Positions 33,365 through 42,686 are shown, counted from the first letter of the stretch. The stretch is 49,133 nt of DNA from Desulfobacula sp. (GCA_018645325.1 JABGOU010000030.1:1-49133); one strand, 5' to 3'. Notes: generated by a model from the letters alone, not told the origin. Numbers and translations: made by a program.

Positions 33365-35074
33365 TTATTTTCCAATAATGATGCCTAAAGCCTTCAAGTG
33401 CTTAGCAAAGAACTGATCTTTGCCCGGCAGAATAATGATATGATGCTCGCCGGCCGGAAGGCACAGCCGGCTTAGTTTTGAATCAATTAATATCTGCTTG
33501 CGAATTTGTGAGTGGCATTCCAATAAGCTGGCTTTGCCTTTTAACGTTATCTGTCCACTTCGATCTTCAACCTCATTAAACAATTGGATAAAAGAGTTGT
33601 TGAGTTTGCCTGATATAATTTTTTTGATAAATTTTTTAATGTTTTTTGTGGTGTCTCCTTCCTGGACTGCCAAAAGTAAAGATGTGGTGGAAATATGCCA
33701 TTTGCCTGCTTCTTCCTGATTTCCAATTTTATCAAGATAAATGGAATGATCAGCAGTCATAGTTCCTTTTCCGGTAAAGATGATATCAGTGCCATGTGCT
33801 TCAAATGTCTGGCTGTCTAAGGTCCCGTATTCTTGAACAATATCCATGACCCAGGCACCAAGATCATTGAGCCGAATATACATTAAACCATCACTCATAC
33901 TTAAAAACTTATATTCATCTGCCCCCCAGCAGGATTGAAAATCCGGGCGGGCATAATCCGGATGTTTATAAGCTACATCTAGAAGCCCTAGTGTGGCACA
34001 ATATTCAAAAAAATAGATCAACAGGTATCTTAACTGTAGAAGCGGCCAGGTATCATAATAGCCTAAATTACCATAATTTGGATCACCAAAATAAAGCTTC
34101 CACTCATAATTTTCCATTTCAAATGTGTAATTTTCAGAACAGATGAATCTCTCCATTTCATTTACTTGAACCCATCTTCCAGGTTCAAGGCAGGTCATGG
34201 CTTCGTTAATTACAGGCCTTCTCCGGACAGGAGAGGTCATGGCCCTTCCTTTGGCTGCTTTTTGTCCCTTGATGGCAGTTACTCTGGTAAATTCATCTAT
34301 AATTTTGGTCTTTTCCCATTTTTTAAAGATTGCCTTGATACCCTGAGCCAGATCTTTGTTTAGAAGCGTTTCTCCTTTTCTGGTTAATTTTAAAAGATTT
34401 CCGTCAATGGATGCCAGCCCACCGCCCTGTAGCAGTAAAGGCCATGTAAATGCCTGCATCGGGCCGATTGAATCATCTTCATAAAAATCACCTTCAAAGA
34501 GGGCTGATGTGATTTTTTTTATAGTGGCAGCAGTGGCACGGCCTGTTTTTGGACTGACCCTGAGTTTTTTTTCATTTATCATGGTAAGCAGAGTATGTAA
34601 GTTTATGCAGGATTCATGAGCTGTTTTTCTGATAGTCAGATCATATTTTTCCGGCAGATTTTCATAATGGATTTTTTCAGACGCCGGCGGTTTGATAATG
34701 TTTTGAAGCCTTGCCATCAGGTCTGCTGGAATAGCGCCATTAATAAAAAATACAAACATCAACTCCATCGCGTTTTGTTTTGTGGAACTCTTTGTGGGCA
34801 GGCTACCGTATTTGGCATAAAATGCTTTTGATTTAAATTGACCATCCCAGTTATGGACAGCCTCAGCAAGGGCATTGACTGCTATAGGAGAAAGTTTTGA
34901 AATTATGGAGTTTAGATCTGCAAACACAGTGGAGGCGATATGATCAATAAGTTCAGATTTTTGTGTTGGGAATTTTGCATTGAAATTCTTTGCCAGACCT
35001 TTGAGCTCGTCTACTCTATAAACATCATTTAAAGCTTGTTTCAAAGTCTTGTAATCATCTTGAAAGCGTGCCAT
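33365..35074 (-). CDS. Helicase-associated protein with XPB/Ssl2-like (Helicase_C_3-type) C-terminal domain
   Basis: A 569-residue soluble protein. The N-terminal part has SAP/winged-helix-like features (ELKGLAKNFNAKFPTQKSELIDHIA). The middle contains several helical stretches (KLTRKGETLLNKDLAQGIKAIFKKW; YYDTWPLLQLRYLLIYFFEYCATLGLLDVAY). The C-terminal 90 residues (RSGQITLKGKASLLECHSQIRKQILID...HHIIILPGKDQFFAKHLKALGI) fit the XPB/Ssl2 helicase-associated domain seen beside or within helicases. The start at 35074 has AAGGATG six bases upstream; the frame opens 38 codons earlier. It has no ATPase motifs of its own and is head-to-head with the SNF2 helicase, 164 bp apart. Confidence 0.72.
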   Translation of the reverse strand: MARFQDDYKTLKQALNDVYRVDELKGLAKNFNAKFPTQKSELIDHIASTVFADLNSIISKLSPIAVNALAEAVHNWDGQFKSKAFYAKYGSLPTKSSTKQNAMELMFVFFINGAIPADLMARLQNIIKPPASEKIHYENLPEKYDLTIRKTAHESCINLHTLLTMINEKKLRVSPKTGRATAATIKKITSALFEGDFYEDDSIGPMQAFTWPLLLQGGGLASIDGNLLKLTRKGETLLNKDLAQGIKAIFKKWEKTKIIDEFTRVTAIKGQKAAKGRAMTSPVRRRPVINEAMTCLEPGRWVQVNEMERFICSENYTFEMENYEWKLYFGDPNYGNLGYYDTWPLLQLRYLLIYFFEYCATLGLLDVAYKHPDYARPDFQSCWGADEYKFLSMSDGLMYIRLNDLGAWVMDIVQEYGTLDSQTFEAHGTDIIFTGKGTMTADHSIYLDKIGNQEEAGKWHISTTSLLLAVQEGDTTKNIKKFIKKIISGKLNNSFIQLFNEVEDRSGQITLKGKASLLECHSQIRKQILIDSKLSRLCLPAGEHHIIILPGKDQFFAKHLKALGIIIGK

Positions 35075-35238
35075 TATTTCATCCTTTTGATATGGTAAAA
35101 ACTGCTTTGAAAAAGTATAGTGTGCATTTTTCTTAAAGCCCTTATCTTTTGAATTTTTTTGTACATAGCATATGGAAAAAATATGCAAAATACAAGGTTA
35201 TGATTAACATGAAAAACAGGTATTGATAAATAAAATAT

Positions 35239-38200
35239 ATGGAAAAGATAACTAAAAATACTGTTGAAAAATACCAGAGGCTTTCTCCTTTTTTGAAAAC
35301 TGTGGTCCAACTGCTTGCAGTACAGTTTTTTGAATTTAGGCAAAAGGACTTGATCCATTGTTTAAATGTACTTGGATTCAGTGACTCCAATGGAAAATTA
35401 TTTGTTCAAAAAACCATTCAGCCCATTGTAAGTGATCTTGCAGGTATGGGGATTATTTTAAAAAAACCACAGGGCATCTTATGCCCGGAATCAATACGTC
35501 CGATTGCGGTTCTTGATGTGGTTACAGACGATAATTATGATCACTTTCTTGCTGTTATTCTGGAAACGTCGCCTTTAAAAAAAACCTATGACGGCAGCAT
35601 GCTTTTTCAAAAATTAAAAGATTTTTACAGACTGCTCCAGATGTCGATTTTTTCTAAAAATCGAGCAATTAATGTAGAGCAGTTATATCGAGAGGGTCAG
35701 GCTTATTTTTCAATGGAATTCAGGGAAACGCCTCCTTTTTTAAAGTTGTTCAACCGTCCTTTTTATCCGGAACTGTTTGATTTAATCCCTTTGGACCAAG
35801 CCTTTAAAATACTGGTATATCTGTTGGAATCAGCCGGGAGCAGGATGGAACCGGCAAAAGAGGCGTTTGAATATTTTCTGACCCTTTTCCACAGGGTTAA
35901 GGGCATGGTGCCGGAAAAAAGCAAAATACTTGAATTATTATTGTATCGTGGCAATATAGAATCACACAAAAAATATCTAATGGGACTTGAAAATGATCAG
36001 TCCTATTACCATTCGGGTCACCAAGGGTGGGCCATGATGATTTGTAACAAAAACAAAAAGGCATTGGCACATTTTAATACAGCCCTTGCCGTACTGAAAA
36101 AAGGGACAAGAAAAAGAAATATTTTTTTTGAAGGCAATATGGGCTTGTTCTTTTTGTTTGCCCTGTTAAAAAGCCGTGAAACTGCAAATTATAAGGCTGC
36201 ACTGACTTATATTGATCAGGCCCTGAAAAGTGGCAGTGAACAAGAAACCCTTTTAAAGGCTTTAAAATCAATTTTTCTGGATCTAATGGGAAGTACCATC
36301 AATGTGAATGAATCCGCTGATATTTTGTATTATTCAATCCGTTATCAACAAGATGCCTTCCAGGTATTTTTAAATGTCCTTGTATTAAGCTGGGTGAATA
36401 AAAAAAAAGCAATGGTATCTATTGATCTGCTGGAAAGAATCAAAGAAAGGTTCGTTGTATTGGATAATTTATGGTTTCAGGCTGAGGTATCCGCCCTTCT
36501 TGCAGATCTGGGCCACAATTCAGACGAAAACCGGGAGCTTTCTGTAAGCATTCACAAGCAATGCGGAACAAAAACCATTACCGACATTGTAAAACCTATT
36601 CCACAATGGGAAAAGGCTTTAAATTCCCTGATCCGCATGGGAGAGGGAGAACAAGAAGAACTGGAGTTCAAAGAGACAACAAGCAGTCAACGTCTTATAT
36701 GGATGTTATATCACAGTGAAAGATATAATTCCGGCCATATTGCCCCGAGGCTCCAGAAATTATCAAAAAAAGGGGTCTGGACAAAAGGCCGGGCCGTTGG
36801 ATTGAAAAACCTGTGCCACAATCATCAGACTATGGAAGGACTCACTGACCAAGACAGGCAGGTTGCAGGCACAATTGTGGAGTATTCATATAGAAGCGGA
36901 TATCGCGGGTATTATGATGTTGAATATACTTTTGATGAAAAAAAAGCTTTTCCCGCTCTGGCTGGCCATCCGCTTCTTTTTCTTGAAGATTCATTGGAAA
37001 GTCCTATTGAACTTTTCATGGGTGAACCAGAAGTAAGATTACGGAAGCACAAAGGGAAAATGAAGCTTTTCATTCATCCCGTACCACCTGAAAACGATGA
37101 ATCCGTCAGGATTATCAAGGAGACACCCACAAGGTTTAAAGTAGTCCTTTTTTCTTCTAAACATACCAATATTGCCAGGATTCTGGGCAGTACCGGCATT
37201 GAACTTCCTGAGAAAGCAAAACAGATGGCTGGTCAGGCAGTGGCTTCCATTGCATCTCTTGTCCAGGTAAATTCAGATCTTGAAATCGCAGGATCTGCTC
37301 ATGCAAAGCAAACAAGGTCCGACACAACTCCCCACGTTCATATCATGCCATGGCAGGATGGAATCAGTATTGAAATTTTTACAAGACCTTTTGCAGATAC
37401 GGGCTCCTATTTTAAGGCAGGACGAGGAGGCAGCACTGTTTTTGCGGATATTGACGGAGAAAAGGTACAGACAAAGAGGAATTTGGAAAAAGAGAAAGAA
37501 AAAGTTATGGATGTCATTGCTTCCTGCCCCACGCTTGAGCTGCTTGAACCGGTCGGCGGACAATGGCTCGCAGATGATCCTGAAACAGCATTGGAACTTC
37601 TTTTAGAGCTTAAAGACTGTAAAAAGCCTGTGGTGCTGGAATGGCCCAGGGGAGAAAAGATCAAGGTGCGCTCCACAGCGTCATTTGGTGACTTCAGTCT
37701 TAATATTAAAAAGGACAGGGAGTGGTTCAAAGCAACAGGAACACTGGTTATTGAAAAGGATCTGAGTATTGATCTGATAAAGCTGATGAAGTTGCTTGAT
37801 AATCCTTCCGGGCGGTTTGTAACCCTGGATGACGGCACTTTTCTGGCCATTACCCAGACCCTGAAAGAACGACTGGATGAATTAAAGGCATATTCCACAC
37901 CCCACAAAAAGGGATTACGGATTGCCCCCCTGGCAGTTCCAGCCCTTGAGGAGCTTACAGAAAAGACAGGCTCACTTAAAAGTGACAAGGCCTGGAAAAT
38001 GCACTGCAAAAAATTAAAAGAGGTTGTTAACCCGGCAGTGCCGGGAACCCTCCAGGCACTATTGCGTGATTACCAGGTTAAAGGTTTTAAATGGCTTGCC
38101 CAGCTTGCCCACTGGGATGTGGGGGCCTGTCTGGCCGATGACATGGGGCTTGGTAAAACAATCCAGGCACTTGCTGCCATCCTGCTGAATGCAGGCAAAG

Positions 38201-39435
38201 GGCCCACGCTTGTTGTGGCTCCCCTTTCCGTGATGGGAAACTGGCAGGATGAATGTAAAAAATTTGCTCCAACCTTGAATCCACTGGTTTTTGGACCTGG
38301 AAACCGGAAAAAATTTATAGAAGGGGTTGGACCCTTTGATATTGTTATTTCAAGCTATGGTCTCCTCCAGGTGGAGGTCCAAAATTTGTCTGGTGTTAAA
38401 TGGCAGACCATTGTACTGGATGAGGCCCAGGCAATTAAGAATATGAAAACCAAGCGGTCAAAAGCTGCCATGAAACTCAATGCTGCATTCAGGATGATCA
38501 CCACTGGAACGCCTGTTGAAAATCATCTGGATGAGCTCTGGACTCTTTATAATTTTTTAAATCCAGGTCTTCTCGGAGGATTTGAAAAGTTTAAAAATAC
38601 TTTTGCCATTCCCATAGAGCGGGATCAGGACAAGGAAGCTGTAAGAAGATTGCGAAAATTGATCCGGCCTTTTATTCTGCGGCGGTTAAAATCCGAAGTT
38701 TTAAAAGAGCTGCCTGAAAAAACCGAGATTACCCTGAAAGTTGAAATGAGTCGTGATGAGGCTCTTTTATATGAAGCCCAGCGCCTTAAAGCCATTGACA
38801 ATATAGAAAATGCAGAAGATAACCCTGGGGCAAAGCACTTAAGAATCCTGGCAGAATTGACCAGGCTGCGTCAGATCTGTTGTAATCCAGCACTTGTTTT
38901 GTCTGATGCCAACCTTGAAAGCTCAAAACTGAAAGTGTTTGGCAATGTAGTGGAAGAGCTTATAGAAAACAAGCACAAAGCCCTTGTTTTCAGCCAATTT
39001 GTAGGACACCTAAGTATTTTGAAAAAGTTTCTGGATAAAAAAAATATCTCTTATCAATACCTGGATGGCTCAACACCGGTTAAAGCCAGGAAAGAAAGTA
39101 TTGCCGCTTTTCAAAATGGCGAAGGTGATCTTTTTCTTATCAGCCTTAAGGCGGGCGGTTTTGGTTTAAATCTAACTGCGGCCGATTATGTCATCCACAT
39201 GGACCCATGGTGGAACCCGGCCGTGGAAGACCAGGCTTCGGACCGGGCCCACAGGATTGGCCAGACCAGGCCTGTGACCGTATATCGCCTGGTTGTTAAA
39301 GATTCAATTGAAGAGAGAATAGTTAAGCTCCACCAGGAAAAAAGAGATCTTGCCCAACGCCTGCTGGCCGGAAGTGATACAGCAGGAAAACTTAACGCCA
39401 ATGATCTTTTAAAGCTTTTGCGGGGAGATGTTTGA
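35239..39435 (+). CDS. SNF2-family DNA helicase/translocase with large N-terminal extension
   Basis: A 1398-residue SWI2/SNF2 ATPase. The motor occupies about residues 930-1390: Walker A in ADDMGLGKTIQ (about 966-976), DEAQ box VLDEAQAIKN (Asp near 1061), TTGTPVENHLDELWTLYNF, and the C-terminal lobe with ALVFSQFVGHL, SLKAGGFGLNLTAADYVIHM and DRAHRIGQTRPVTVYRL (about 1335-1351). The first 900 residues have no recognised enzyme domain; parts (WGMMICNKNKKALAHFNTAL) look TPR-like. Bacterial SNF2 proteins act in transcription recycling, repair and phage defence. The ATG at 35239 lacks a clear ribosome-binding site. It is divergent from the helicase-associated gene. Confidence 0.92.
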   Translation: MEKITKNTVEKYQRLSPFLKTVVQLLAVQFFEFRQKDLIHCLNVLGFSDSNGKLFVQKTIQPIVSDLAGMGIILKKPQGILCPESIRPIAVLDVVTDDNYDHFLAVILETSPLKKTYDGSMLFQKLKDFYRLLQMSIFSKNRAINVEQLYREGQAYFSMEFRETPPFLKLFNRPFYPELFDLIPLDQAFKILVYLLESAGSRMEPAKEAFEYFLTLFHRVKGMVPEKSKILELLLYRGNIESHKKYLMGLENDQSYYHSGHQGWAMMICNKNKKALAHFNTALAVLKKGTRKRNIFFEGNMGLFFLFALLKSRETANYKAALTYIDQALKSGSEQETLLKALKSIFLDLMGSTINVNESADILYYSIRYQQDAFQVFLNVLVLSWVNKKKAMVSIDLLERIKERFVVLDNLWFQAEVSALLADLGHNSDENRELSVSIHKQCGTKTITDIVKPIPQWEKALNSLIRMGEGEQEELEFKETTSSQRLIWMLYHSERYNSGHIAPRLQKLSKKGVWTKGRAVGLKNLCHNHQTMEGLTDQDRQVAGTIVEYSYRSGYRGYYDVEYTFDEKKAFPALAGHPLLFLEDSLESPIELFMGEPEVRLRKHKGKMKLFIHPVPPENDESVRIIKETPTRFKVVLFSSKHTNIARILGSTGIELPEKAKQMAGQAVASIASLVQVNSDLEIAGSAHAKQTRSDTTPHVHIMPWQDGISIEIFTRPFADTGSYFKAGRGGSTVFADIDGEKVQTKRNLEKEKEKVMDVIASCPTLELLEPVGGQWLADDPETALELLLELKDCKKPVVLEWPRGEKIKVRSTASFGDFSLNIKKDREWFKATGTLVIEKDLSIDLIKLMKLLDNPSGRFVTLDDGTFLAITQTLKERLDELKAYSTPHKKGLRIAPLAVPALEELTEKTGSLKSDKAWKMHCKKLKEVVNPAVPGTLQALLRDYQVKGFKWLAQLAHWDVGACLADDMGLGKTIQALAAILLNAGKGPTLVVAPLSVMGNWQDECKKFAPTLNPLVFGPGNRKKFIEGVGPFDIVISSYGLLQVEVQNLSGVKWQTIVLDEAQAIKNMKTKRSKAAMKLNAAFRMITTGTPVENHLDELWTLYNFLNPGLLGGFEKFKNTFAIPIERDQDKEAVRRLRKLIRPFILRRLKSEVLKELPEKTEITLKVEMSRDEALLYEAQRLKAIDNIENAEDNPGAKHLRILAELTRLRQICCNPALVLSDANLESSKLKVFGNVVEELIENKHKALVFSQFVGHLSILKKFLDKKNISYQYLDGSTPVKARKESIAAFQNGEGDLFLISLKAGGFGLNLTAADYVIHMDPWWNPAVEDQASDRAHRIGQTRPVTVYRLVVKDSIEERIVKLHQEKRDLAQRLLAGSDTAGKLNANDLLKLLRGDV

Positions 39436-39470
39436 ATCCTAACCCCTCAATTCAATTTCAAAAATATACC

Positions 39471-39647
39471 CTATAGGGCAGACCTCAGTTCCAAAAGTTG
39501 CCAAATACTGGAATTTTGCAAATCTTTGTAAGCCTTGCCCGGCAATCTTACTTTCTGTGCGATGTAAGTTCGACTTTTACCAACCTGGCGGGATAACTCC
39601 TTCTTGGTGATTTTTGTATCAAGCAACTTCTTAGCCTGCTTTGTCAA
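39471..39647 (-). CDS. Small helix-turn-helix protein (58 residues)
   Basis: A short open frame with a good HTH: ITKKELSRQVGKSRTYIAQKVRLP (about residues 13-36) reads as helix, turn, recognition helix, as in ParB/KorB or Cro-like DNA-binding domains. The tail YKDLQNSSIWQLLELRSAL is helical. The start would be TTG at 39647 with AGGAT five bases before it; no ATG is available. A perfect palindrome at 39707-39720 lies 60 bp upstream and is a candidate binding site. It could be a stand-alone regulator or the remains of a longer ParB-like gene. Confidence 0.5.
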   Translation of the reverse strand: MTKQAKKLLDTKITKKELSRQVGKSRTYIAQKVRLPGKAYKDLQNSSIWQLLELRSAL

Positions 39648-39706
39648 AATCTATCCTGGCTTGATTTGGATTTGGAGATATTGGGTCTACTCGAATTTTT
39701 TGAATT

Positions 39707-39720
39707 GTGTCACGTGACAC
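39707..39720. promoter_or_regulatory. Perfect 14-bp palindrome
   Basis: GTGTCACGTGACAC has perfect dyad symmetry and no loop, so it is a protein-binding site rather than a terminator. It lies upstream of the small HTH gene (minus strand) and after the 3' end of the ATPase gene further right. Confidence 0.5.
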
Positions 39721-39878
39721 ATTTTTTGTTTTCATATTTTTGCTCGATAAATACGGCCCAGCCATTTGTCAAAGATTATACCTGCCTGGGAATTAATCTG
39801 CCTGATCAGCCGAACCGCTGCGGTACGGATCGGTTTGCCAGATTTTGTGGGAGAGTTCCTGGGGCTATCCCGATGAAT

Positions 39879-41051
39879 TTACAACTCATTTAGGAGGGCT
39901 AATTTGTCTACAGAATTTATCACTATTTTTTTATCTGCAGGGTATTCGGAAAACAATTTGTCTTGTTTTTCATTGAGTTGTGAATAAAATTTTGATTCGA
40001 TCAGAATTTTATCATCCGTATAAAAATCTATTTCAACAGTATTCTCGTATAGGTAATATAATATTTTTTTATTGCGTAATACCAAATAAATGTAATTTTC
40101 AAAATAGTTCCCGAGATCTCTGTCTCCCATAAAAAGATGTTTAATACCCAGATCGGAAGCATATATTTTTTTTGCAGACAACAATTTTTGATTTGTTTTG
40201 CCCCATCGAGGAAGCAGGTGTATAAGATATGTGGATTCGAAATAGCTTAAATATCTTTTCGAAGTATCCGGAGATATGTTCAATATTTTTGCAATTTTGT
40301 TAATACTTAATTGTTTTCCGCTCCGTTCCATAAGGAGCAGGAAATAGTCTCTAAGGATTTGATGGTTTTTCAACCCATGGAAAGCTGTGATATCTTTTTG
40401 AATAATATCATCAACTAGATTCATTAAGTATTCCCGGTTCGGGCTTAAAACATTCTCCGGCATTCCGCCATCTTTGATGTAGTCGAGAAAATATGATTTA
40501 TATAATTGCTTATCACGTTTTTTTAATGTGATCCCTTTAAAAAACAGATATTCTTCCAGGTCTAATGGTTTTATTTCCAGTGTTATTGAACGACCGGTTA
40601 AACTGGCCTTTTTATCTCTTAGCATTGAAGCTGAGGAAGAGGCAGCAAAAATTTTGGTATTCTGAGAATCATAAATGTTTTTTAGTTGAATATGAAAGTT
40701 ATCTTTATACGTCACTTCATCCAAAAAAAGATAAATTTTTTCTTCGATCTTAAGTTTGTGAAGTTTTCTATATTCATTAATTATTTCAATGATGCTGTTC
40801 TGGTGAAAAAGGTAATCATCTAGGCTGATATATAAAATGTATTTTGAGGAAGTGCCTTTTCTGATGAGTTCTTTAATGATCAATTTCATTAATGTCGTTT
40901 TACCAACACGACGTAGGCCTGTCAGAGATATAATTTGTTTGTTGTCCAAATATTTTATAAGTCTACCAAGATAACGTTCTCTTGGTATGATTTCTTCATT
41001 GAAAATTGCCTCTTCCCACCAGGGATTATATTGGTATAAAACTTCTTCCAT
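39879..41051 (-). CDS. AAA+ ATPase with DUF4143 domain
   Basis: A 390-residue protein of the AAA_14/DUF4143 type. Walker A is LTGLRRVGKTTLMK (about residues 43-56), Walker B is IYLFLDEV (about 106-113), and sensor 1 is KIFAASSSASML. The DUF4143 region covers about residues 195-360, including a winged-helix part (INKIAKILNISPDTSKRYLSYFESTYLIHLLPRW) and a nuclease-like EIDFYTDDKILIESKFY strand. Such proteins are widespread, often horizontally acquired, and of uncertain function. No ribosome-binding site precedes the ATG at 41051. Its low GC fits an accessory gene. Confidence 0.9.
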   Translation of the reverse strand: MEEVLYQYNPWWEEAIFNEEIIPRERYLGRLIKYLDNKQIISLTGLRRVGKTTLMKLIIKELIRKGTSSKYILYISLDDYLFHQNSIIEIINEYRKLHKLKIEEKIYLFLDEVTYKDNFHIQLKNIYDSQNTKIFAASSSASMLRDKKASLTGRSITLEIKPLDLEEYLFFKGITLKKRDKQLYKSYFLDYIKDGGMPENVLSPNREYLMNLVDDIIQKDITAFHGLKNHQILRDYFLLLMERSGKQLSINKIAKILNISPDTSKRYLSYFESTYLIHLLPRWGKTNQKLLSAKKIYASDLGIKHLFMGDRDLGNYFENYIYLVLRNKKILYYLYENTVEIDFYTDDKILIESKFYSQLNEKQDKLFSEYPADKKIVINSVDKLALLNEL

Positions 41052-41053
41052 GT

Positions 41054-41197
41054 TTAATATATACGATTTAAAAAGATAATGGTCAATATATTTATACGTT
41101 TAAAACGAATAAGTTCCTTCTTGTGCTTTTCATTATAGAGGCTTAACTCAGTTTGTACAATATCGGAGGGAGGACCACCATTAATAAGACCACGCAT
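41054..41197 (-). CDS. Possible 47-residue peptide gene
   Basis: The frame starts MRGLINGGPPSDIVQTELSL, contains a charged helix (YNEKHKKELIRFKR) and ends two bases before the ATPase start. GGCGAAG precedes the ATG. The composition looks protein-like, but I know no family. It may be the end of a lost gene or a leader upstream of the ATPase. Confidence 0.25.
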   Translation of the reverse strand: MRGLINGGPPSDIVQTELSLYNEKHKKELIRFKRINILTIIFLNRIY

Positions 41198-41219
41198 CTT
41201 CGCCTTTTTTAAGCCAAGC

Positions 41220-41909
41220 TCAACTATGAAACTGAAAAAATTTCCCCAAAAAGCCCTTTATCGGATCTTTTAAATGAAAGAAATTTAATATTTGAACAGC
41301 TATCTTTTTGGCCCGGCCAAGCGCCCATTTAAATCGTTTATATTTTTTGAAAGTACTAATGTCTTTAAACCCTTCTCCAATACAAACAATCAGGGAGCGG
41401 CCAGTATCAGGAAGGATAAATTTATCAGTAAAGTTATTGAAATGTTTTCTTTCCCATTGAAATTTATGTGTTTCATAAATATTGCCGAAACTATCACTTT
41501 GAGACCCAATATCTTTTGGCATTGATATTATGATATTCCTGCCAAGTTTATCGCATTCTTTCAAGATCGTTAACCCTTCACCATAATCAAAATGTTCAAG
41601 GACATCGATGAGCAGAATGAGATCGTATTCTTCGTCTAATGTCGGTAATATGTCAATGGCATTGCCGACAAATATCTTGCTGTACACAAAGTCATGGACA
41701 GGTGTAAGATACTCTTCAAAGACTTCAATTCCATCTATTTTTCTTTCCCAGGCCTTGTATTCCTGCCTGCCGTCCCAAAGTTCTAAATATTCTCTTGCTA
41801 AAAATCCATATTTCCCAAACCCAACTCCTATATCCAAAAGTTTTTCAGGATTAATATCTATGATGAGCTGCACAATTTCATTTATCTGTGAACAATGACT
41901 TGATGGCAT
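41220..41909 (-). CDS. Class I SAM-dependent methyltransferase
   Basis: A 229-residue methyltransferase. Motif I is LLDIGVGFGKYGFLARE (about residues 23-39), followed by DGIEVFEEYL (acidic end of strand 2), GNAIDILPTL and the DLILLIDVLEHFDY motif with Asp. The basic, hydrophobic C-terminus (FKWALGRAKKIAVQILNFFHLKDPIKGFLGK) may associate with the membrane, as in some glycan-modifying methyltransferases. No glycosyltransferase is adjacent, so the substrate is open. AGGGGAG lies before the ATG. Confidence 0.82.
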   Translation of the reverse strand: MPSSHCSQINEIVQLIIDINPEKLLDIGVGFGKYGFLAREYLELWDGRQEYKAWERKIDGIEVFEEYLTPVHDFVYSKIFVGNAIDILPTLDEEYDLILLIDVLEHFDYGEGLTILKECDKLGRNIIISMPKDIGSQSDSFGNIYETHKFQWERKHFNNFTDKFILPDTGRSLIVCIGEGFKDISTFKKYKRFKWALGRAKKIAVQILNFFHLKDPIKGFLGKFFQFHS

Positions 41910-42024
41910 ATTCTCCCCTTAAACCTTTAATATCAGCTGTTTATGTTGCAGTCCGTGCATTCTTTTTGTTGGAGGATCATTTCCAATCATTTTTGTTTTT
42001 GTTTTTTATTAAGTTTGCCTAATG

Positions 42025-42348
42025 TTATGCTCTGGGGACAGACATAATAGCTTCATAATCTCTGCCCCCATGGAATATATTCAGAATCATAACAGTCTGT
42101 TGATATTCATCAATAACAAAAGCTACAACAGCTTTTTTATTGAGCGGGTAAATTCTTAAATCTTTCATTAAATCATTGCGTTGTTGACCTCTTTCCGGTG
42201 ACGTTTCTAACTTTTGACATTTAAGTTTAAGCTTTTCAATGTATGCCCACGCTCTTTCAGGAAATCCACTTTGCGTACAAATATATTCATAGATATGTTC
42301 AAGGTCTTTGATTGCATCCGGCATCAAATAGACTTTATATGTTTTCAT
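42025..42348 (-). CDS. ParE/RelE-superfamily toxin
   Basis: A 107-residue protein. The fold markers are YLMPDAIKDLEHIYEYI (N-terminal strand and helix), KLKLKCQKLETSPERGQQRNDL, LRIYPLNKKAVVAFVIDEYQQTVMILNIFHGGRDYEAI, the last strand being typical of ParE toxins (ILNIFHGxRDYE). ParE toxins poison gyrase, RelE toxins cleave mRNA; the conserved arginine-poor end favours ParE. It is encoded second, overlapping the antitoxin by ATGA. Confidence 0.85.
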   Translation of the reverse strand: MKTYKVYLMPDAIKDLEHIYEYICTQSGFPERAWAYIEKLKLKCQKLETSPERGQQRNDLMKDLRIYPLNKKAVVAFVIDEYQQTVMILNIFHGGRDYEAIMSVPRA

Positions 42349-42629
42349 TGGACTTCTTTCTTTACCCGTTGCTGGTGTATCTCCTCGATGGTTTTAAAGG
42401 CTGTATTAAATGGTACTGGTTCACCGCTTTGCTTTGAATGTGCCAGACGTTCACGGATTAAAGAAATTCTTGCTTTGTACTCTTCTTCTCTTTTTTGCCA
42501 CATTCTCATGGCTTCCCTTATTAGTTCACTTGTTGAACCATAGGAACCTGAGCTAACCTCTTTTTTGATAGAAGCCAGCATATCCCGCGGTAAAGTGATT
42601 GTAATTCTTTCGGCTTTTCCTTGTTGCAT
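42345..42629 (-). CDS. ParD/CopG-type (ribbon-helix-helix) antitoxin
   Basis: A 94-residue antitoxin. ERITITLPRDMLASIKKEVSSGSYGSTSELIREAMRMWQKREEE is a classic RHH DNA-binding and dimerisation region with the G-S/T-x-S-E-L-I-R-E-A-M signature, and the C-terminal half is the toxin-wrapping tail. I start at 42629, with GGAGG eight bases upstream. A start further up at 42686 would lie inside the promoter. It overlaps the toxin gene by 4 bp and is expected to repress its own promoter through the palindrome at 42647-42665. Confidence 0.88.
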   Translation of the reverse strand: MQQGKAERITITLPRDMLASIKKEVSSGSYGSTSELIREAMRMWQKREEEYKARISLIRERLAHSKQSGEPVPFNTAFKTIEEIHQQRVKKEVQ

Positions 42630-42646
42630 ATATGATCCTCCGTAAA

Positions 42647-42686
42647 AGTATGATTTAATCATACTCTTTTGAAAAGAGGGGGTCAA
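42647..42686 (-). promoter_or_regulatory. Toxin-antitoxin promoter with operator over the -10 box
   Basis: On the minus strand, TTGACC (42686-42681) and TATGAT (42663-42658) are 17 bp apart. The -10 box is embedded in a perfect 19-bp palindrome, AGTATGATTTAATCATACT (42647-42665), well placed for binding by the RHH antitoxin. The spacer itself is a second palindrome, CTCTTTTGAAAAGAG. Confidence 0.8.
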
